A stretch of 26,912 nucleotides of DNA from DASXMR01 sp036495525 (lineage in GTDB: Bacteria > Actinomycetota > Actinomycetes > Streptosporangiales > Streptosporangiaceae), in assembly GCA_036495525.1 (NCBI GenBank), contig DASXMR010000031.1, positions 1 through 26,912 on the forward strand, given 5' to 3'. Made by a program: the position numbers and the translations under genes. The notes beneath the pieces are model-generated. The model saw only the letters and a list, made by a program, of their open reading frames with translations, searched no databases and was not told the DNA's origin. Numbering within the stretch: the stretch's first letter is position 1; every line of letters starts with the position of its first letter. Positions 23,708-26,912 of the stretch are shown piece by piece.

Positions 23708-24595
23708 ATGGCCGGCCAGGCCAGCGAGCCGGTCGCAGTGCTCGGCGGCGGCGGGACGATGGGCCAGCCCATGGCGCGCCGGATTGCCGCGTCGGGCCTG
23801 CCGGTGCGGGCCTGGAACCGGTCGGCTGACAAGGCCGCGCCGCTTGCCGCGGCCGGCTGCCAGGTGGCCGCCACGCCAGCCGAGGCAACGCACGGCGCTG
23901 GCATCGTGCTCACCATGCTGGCCGACGCCGACGCCGTGCTCGCGGTGATGAACGGTCCTGACGGCGCGCTGGACGCGATGGACTCCTCGGCTGTGTGGCT
24001 GCAGATGAGCACGATCGGCGAGGCGGGCACCCGGCTCTGCTCCCGGCTGGCCGGCCAGCGCGGCCTGGCATTCGTCGACGCGCCGGTCCTTGGCACCAGG
24101 CAGCCAGCCGAGCAGGGCGCGCTGGTAGTGCTGGCATCGGGACCCGGCGAGGTCGCCGGCCGGGTGCAGCCGGTCTTTGACGCCGTCGGCCAGCGGACCC
24201 TGTGGCTCGGCGAGGCCGGCGCAGGCACCAGGCTGAAGCTGGTCGCGAACACCTGGGTGCTGACCGTGGTAGAGGCCGCCGCGGAGATCATCGCGCTAGC
24301 CGAGGCGCTGGGGCTGCAGAGCGGGCTGTTCTTCGACGCCATCGACGGCGGCCCGCTTGACCTGCCGTACCTGCGGATGAAGGCTCGGGCGATGACCGAA
24401 CGCGACTTCAAGCCGGCCTTCAGCCTCGCGCTGGCAGCCAAGGACGCCGCGCTCGCGGCGCAGGCAGCGGCCAACCGCGACCTGGACCTGCCGCTGCTGC
24501 GGACGATCGCCGGGCGACTCGGGCAGGGCGCGCGGCAGCACGGCGACGCTGACGTCAGCGCCACGTACCTGACCAGCGCGCCGGGACCGGCATGA
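23708..24595 (+). CDS. beta-hydroxyacid (3-hydroxyisobutyrate) dehydrogenase-like protein
   Basis: A 295-residue NAD(P)-binding protein. The Rossmann motif is VAVLGGGGTMGQPMARRI (residues 9-26). The substrate loop is FVDAPVLGTRQPAEQGALVV (near 122), where the usual DAPVSGG is altered to DAPVLGT. The helix with the catalytic lysine reads GAGTRLKLVANTW (Lys177, with Asn181 as partner). Members oxidise 3-hydroxyisobutyrate, tartronate semialdehyde or similar compounds, and some are imine reductases. The altered substrate loop makes the exact substrate uncertain. The TGA overlaps the ATG of the DNA ligase by four bases (ATGA), so the two are translationally coupled despite unrelated functions. 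Confidence 0.86.
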   Translation: MAGQASEPVAVLGGGGTMGQPMARRIAASGLPVRAWNRSADKAAPLAAAGCQVAATPAEATHGAGIVLTMLADADAVLAVMNGPDGALDAMDSSAVWLQMSTIGEAGTRLCSRLAGQRGLAFVDAPVLGTRQPAEQGALVVLASGPGEVAGRVQPVFDAVGQRTLWLGEAGAGTRLKLVANTWVLTVVEAAAEIIALAEALGLQSGLFFDAIDGGPLDLPYLRMKARAMTERDFKPAFSLALAAKDAALAAQAAANRDLDLPLLRTIAGRLGQGARQHGDADVSATYLTSAPGPA

Positions 24596-25608
24596 CCAGC
24601 GCGGGCGCCAGCCAGCCAGGCGCCAGTCCGGCCAGTGCTCAGCCGGCCGGCTCGCCGCCCGCCTGGGCCGAGCCGGAGCTAGCGACCCTGACCAGGGACC
24701 GGTTCTCCGACCCCGCCTGGCTGTATGAGCGCAAGTTCGACGGGGAGCGGTGCATCGCCTACCGGTCCGGCGGCGAGGTGGCCCTGATGACCCGCAACAG
24801 GCAGCGGGTCAGCACCACTTATCCCGAGGTCGCCGCTGCGCTGCAAGACCAGCCGGGCGGCGACTTCATCGTCGACGGCGAGGTCGTGGCCCTCGCCGGC
24901 CGGGCGACCAGCTTCGCCCGGCTGCAGCAGCGGCTCGGCGTGCAGAGCCCCGGCCAGCGGCTGATCTCCGCGGTGCCTGTCTACTACTACATCTTCGACG
25001 TGCTTTACGCCGGCGGCCGCGATACCAGACGGCTGCCGCTGCGCGAGCGCAAGCGGCTGCTGCGCGCGCTGCTGACCTTCGGCGGGCCGCTGCGCTATAC
25101 CGAGCATCGCAACACCACCGGGGAGGCGTACTGGGCGCTGGCCTGCCGCCGCGGCTGGGAGGGCGTGATCGCCAAACGGGCCGACGCGCCATACCGGGCA
25201 GGCCGGTCCAAGGACTGGCTGAAATTCAAGTGCGAGAACAACCAGGAGTTTGTGATCGGCGGTTACACCGACCCGCAGGGCAGCCGGACCGGGCTTGGCG
25301 CGCTGCTCATCGGTTACTACCGCGACTGCCAGCTCGTCTACGCCGGCAAGGTCGGCACCGGCTTCGACGCGGCGACGCTAGCCAGCCTGACCGCGCAGCT
25401 GCAGCCACTACAGCGAACACAGCCGCCGTTCGACCGCGGCAACTTGCCGAGGAAGGGCGTGCACTGGGTCGAGCCGCGGCTTGTCGGCCAGGTGGGATTC
25501 AGCGAGTGGACGACTGCCGGGCAGCTGCGCCACCCGAGATACCAGGGGCTGCGGCGCGACAAGGATCCGGCGCTGGTGGTCAGGGAAGGCCCCCAGCCCA
25601 GCCGCTGA
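24592..25608 (+). CDS. ATP-dependent DNA ligase, LigD-ligase-domain type
   Basis: A 338-residue stand-alone ligase. The nucleotidyltransferase domain carries motif I YERKFDGERC with adenylated Lys48. Motif III is IFDVLYAGG, motif IV EGVIAKRAD and motif V DWLKFKC. A C-terminal OB-fold follows (EFVIGGYTDPQGSRTGLGALLIGYY, then LVYAGKVGTGF and a final W-V-E-P region). It lacks the polymerase and phosphoesterase domains of full LigD, as in split actinobacterial LigC/LigD-like ligases used in end-joining or base-excision repair. No Ku gene is in the window. It starts four bases before the stop of the dehydrogenase gene. Confidence 0.9.
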   Translation: MTSAGASQPGASPASAQPAGSPPAWAEPELATLTRDRFSDPAWLYERKFDGERCIAYRSGGEVALMTRNRQRVSTTYPEVAAALQDQPGGDFIVDGEVVALAGRATSFARLQQRLGVQSPGQRLISAVPVYYYIFDVLYAGGRDTRRLPLRERKRLLRALLTFGGPLRYTEHRNTTGEAYWALACRRGWEGVIAKRADAPYRAGRSKDWLKFKCENNQEFVIGGYTDPQGSRTGLGALLIGYYRDCQLVYAGKVGTGFDAATLASLTAQLQPLQRTQPPFDRGNLPRKGVHWVEPRLVGQVGFSEWTTAGQLRHPRYQGLRRDKDPALVVREGPQPSR

Positions 25609-25742
25609 ACCGGCACTCGCGCACCGGCCGGCGGTCGCCCCGCCACGCACCCCCGGCCCGGCTGCCTGGATAAACAGCTGCCGGCCTGGCTGCGCGAATA
25701 AGCCAGCTGGTCGGGGTACGTGAGCACGCGAAGGAGGTTTCG

Positions 25743-25907
25743 ATGTCATCCTCGCTGCTCGCCGCGATCCTGATCCCGATCGCCGTCGCGGTGGCCCTGG
25801 CGAACTGGATCTTCTTCTCGCTCAGCTCCAGGCGCCAGCCGGAGCTGAGTCCCCGGCCGCCAGCAACATCGGGCCGCGACACCCTCGGCAGTGTCAGACC
25901 CCGGTAA
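25743..25907 (+). CDS. 54-residue single-helix membrane peptide
   Basis: A short gene with a perfect AAGGAGG ribosome site 5 bases before the ATG. It encodes MSSS, then LLAAILIPIAVAVALANWIFF as one membrane helix, then a basic, Pro-rich tail (SSRRQPELSPRPP) to the TAA at 25905-25907. This N-in, C-out or reverse small-protein design is common in actinobacteria, but no family is recognised. It stands alone, 134 bases after the ligase. Confidence 0.65.
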   Translation: MSSSLLAAILIPIAVAVALANWIFFSLSSRRQPELSPRPPATSGRDTLGSVRPR

Positions 25908-26112
25908 ATACGATCGCGAAGTGTCCGCTCCCGCTGACCACGCTGAGCCCTGACCCCGCCTCACCTGACAGCGAGAGCCCTGCGGTAACTCCCCTGCCGT
26001 AGACCGGCCACGTCCGTGCACGCGCGCCGCTGACCACGCAGACCGCCGCACACGGAAGCGCTCTGACTCGCGCCGTTCTGCGGGCACCTCGGCGGCTGGC
26101 ACTGCCAGCAAG

Positions 26113-26563
26113 CGCGGCCGAGCCCCCCACGCGGCGGGGCGGCGGCCTGGAAGTCAGCGTGCTGCTCACCGGCGTGATCGCGCTGGGCGGGATCACCGCC
26201 GGGTTCATCGTCGCCGGGGAGGCGGGCTGGCTGTCGCCGCTCGCTGGCCTGCTGGTCGCCGGCGGCGTCGTGGCGGGCGTCAGCTTCGTCCTCACCGAGC
26301 GGCGTCAGCGTGACCCCATGCTGCCGCTCAGCCTGTTCCGCTCGCACGCGTTCAGCGCCGGCAACGGCGTCGGCGTCCTGTTCAACCTGAGCCTGTACGG
26401 CTCGCTGATCTGCCTCTCGCTCTTCCTGCAGCAGGCCAGGCACGAGTCCGCGCTCGCCACCGGCTTGCTGCTGCTTCCGATGAGCGGTGCGGTGGCGGCC
26501 GTGCGCAAGGGACGGCCGACTGACTGGCCTGGCACGCGGGTTGCCCAGCCCCAGCCCGGGTAG
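26113..26563 (+). pseudogene. internal fragment of a DHA2-type MFS exporter
   Basis: The frame gives RRGGGLEVSVLLTGVIALGG, FIVAGEAGWLSPLAGLLVAGG, FVLTERRQRDPMLPLSLFRS and GVLFNLSLYGSLICLSLFLQQ. These are the helices 6-9 region of a DHA2 exporter. No first half precedes it, and the frame leaves the family pattern after LLLLPMSGAVAAV, ending 30 residues later. About three quarters of the usual ~500 residues are missing. A GTG at 26159 could start a 134-residue product of doubtful use. It is distinct from the intact exporter at 12215. Confidence 0.7.
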
Positions 26564-26597
26564 AGCTGTCCGGCAGCGACATGGAGGTGACTCAGGC

Positions 26598-26801
26598 GTG
26601 CCAGCGGGCCGGGGCAGCGGCCGCAACCGCGGCTACTTCGTGATGATGGGAGCGTGCCTCGCGCTGGTCATCCTGGCCTGGACGGTGATACGGATCTACT
26701 CGGTCACCGCGGCCGTCGTGATGTCCGCGGTGGCAGCGGTGATCCCGCCACTCGCCGCGATGGTCGCCAACGCGGGCGACGAGGCGAGCCGGCACCAGTG
26801 A
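26598..26801 (+). CDS. DUF3099-like small membrane protein
   Basis: A 67-residue protein from the GTG at 26598, with GGAGG 10 bases upstream. After a basic start (PAGRGSGRNRG) come two helices: YFVMMGACLALVILAWTVIRIYS and VVMSAVAAVIPPLAAMVAN, joined by a tight turn. The YFxxMGxCLxL and AVIPPxAAxVAN pattern is that of DUF3099, a two-helix membrane family of actinobacteria with unknown function. The frame upstream to 26487 runs through the MFS fragment in another phase and is not part of it. Confidence 0.75.
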   Translation: MPAGRGSGRNRGYFVMMGACLALVILAWTVIRIYSVTAAVVMSAVAAVIPPLAAMVANAGDEASRHQ

Positions 26802-26819
26802 CCGGAGCGGGAGCGAGGC

Positions 26820-26912
26820 TCAGCGTTTCCTGCGCCGCCGGATGATCAGCCAGCCGCAGGCCGCGGCGCCGGCTAGAGCGCCCGCCACGCCGGCAACCGG
26901 CCGGGCCGATGA
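26820..26912 (-). CDS. 3' end of a membrane-anchored protein (truncated by window)
   Basis: The last 30 codons of a minus-strand gene read PVAGVAGALAGAAACGWLII followed by RRRRKR and a TGA at 26820. One hydrophobic helix with a positively charged tail is the usual C-terminal anchor of an exported protein. No LPXTG motif is visible in the part present. The rest lies outside the window. It is convergent with the DUF3099 gene. Confidence 0.45.
   Translation of the reverse strand, partial: SSARPVAGVAGALAGAAACGWLIIRRRRKR

Noticed and set aside
23374..24564. Long minus-strand frame of 396 codons
   Set aside because: It is antisense to the dehydrogenase gene, rich in Ser/Pro/Arg/Ala, with no domain; a typical shadow in GC-rich DNA.

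Overview
The window is very GC-rich DNA from a free-living member of the Actinomycetota. The evidence is the codon bias, frequent GTG starts, a maleylpyruvate isomerase-fold enzyme of the mycothiol-dependent type, a ClpP pair with a PopR/ClgR-type regulator, a DUF3099 protein, and Streptomyces-like small hydrophobic proteins. No phage, transposase, CRISPR, tRNA or rRNA was seen. Genus cannot be assigned from sequence alone; a Streptomycetales or Streptosporangiales relative is plausible.

Layout. 1-2.8 kb: a gamma-butyrobetaine-dioxygenase-like oxygenase and a tandem dimeric alpha/beta-barrel protein (both minus), then a flavin/F420 split-barrel protein (plus). 2.9-6.2 kb: a polytopic membrane protein; a ykkC-class (guanidine-I-like) riboswitch leading into a TauE/SafE permease interrupted by an in-frame TAG; a small membrane protein translationally coupled to a SnoaL-like protein; and a 50-residue hydrophobic protein on the minus strand. 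6.4-7.3 kb: a graveyard holding a decayed carboxymuconolactone decarboxylase-like gene and, divergent from it, the C-terminal domain of an ECF41/SigJ sigma factor. These look like remains of the known ECF41-target gene pair. 7.3-12 kb: an accessory metabolic run of two methyltransferases, a mycothiol-type DinB-fold enzyme, a VOC protein, a quinone oxidoreductase and a PhyH-family protein whose iron ligands look substituted. 12.2-14.1 kb: an MFS drug exporter and an 84-residue acidic tandem-repeat protein. 14.3-17 kb: a HAD phosphatase, then a PopR/ClgR-like activator ending in LLAA, convergent with a two-gene clpP operon. 17-23 kb: a giant secreted sedolisin (S53) protease and an MMPL exporter behind two copies of an AT-rich operator. 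23.7-25.9 kb: a hydroxyisobutyrate-dehydrogenase-like enzyme overlapping a LigD-type DNA ligase, then a 54-residue membrane peptide with an ideal ribosome site. 26.1-26.9 kb: an MFS fragment, a DUF3099 protein and the 3' end of a membrane-anchored protein.

The best integrated unit is the Clp island: a regulator with a likely Clp-recognised C-terminus, a dyad operator in its own leader and the protease genes next door, which together look like a feedback circuit. The least expected items are the riboswitch/permease pair with the amber codon, the 12-residue acidic repeat protein, and the PhyH protein lacking two of three facial-triad residues. Convergent gene ends are consistently marked by perfect GC hairpins.
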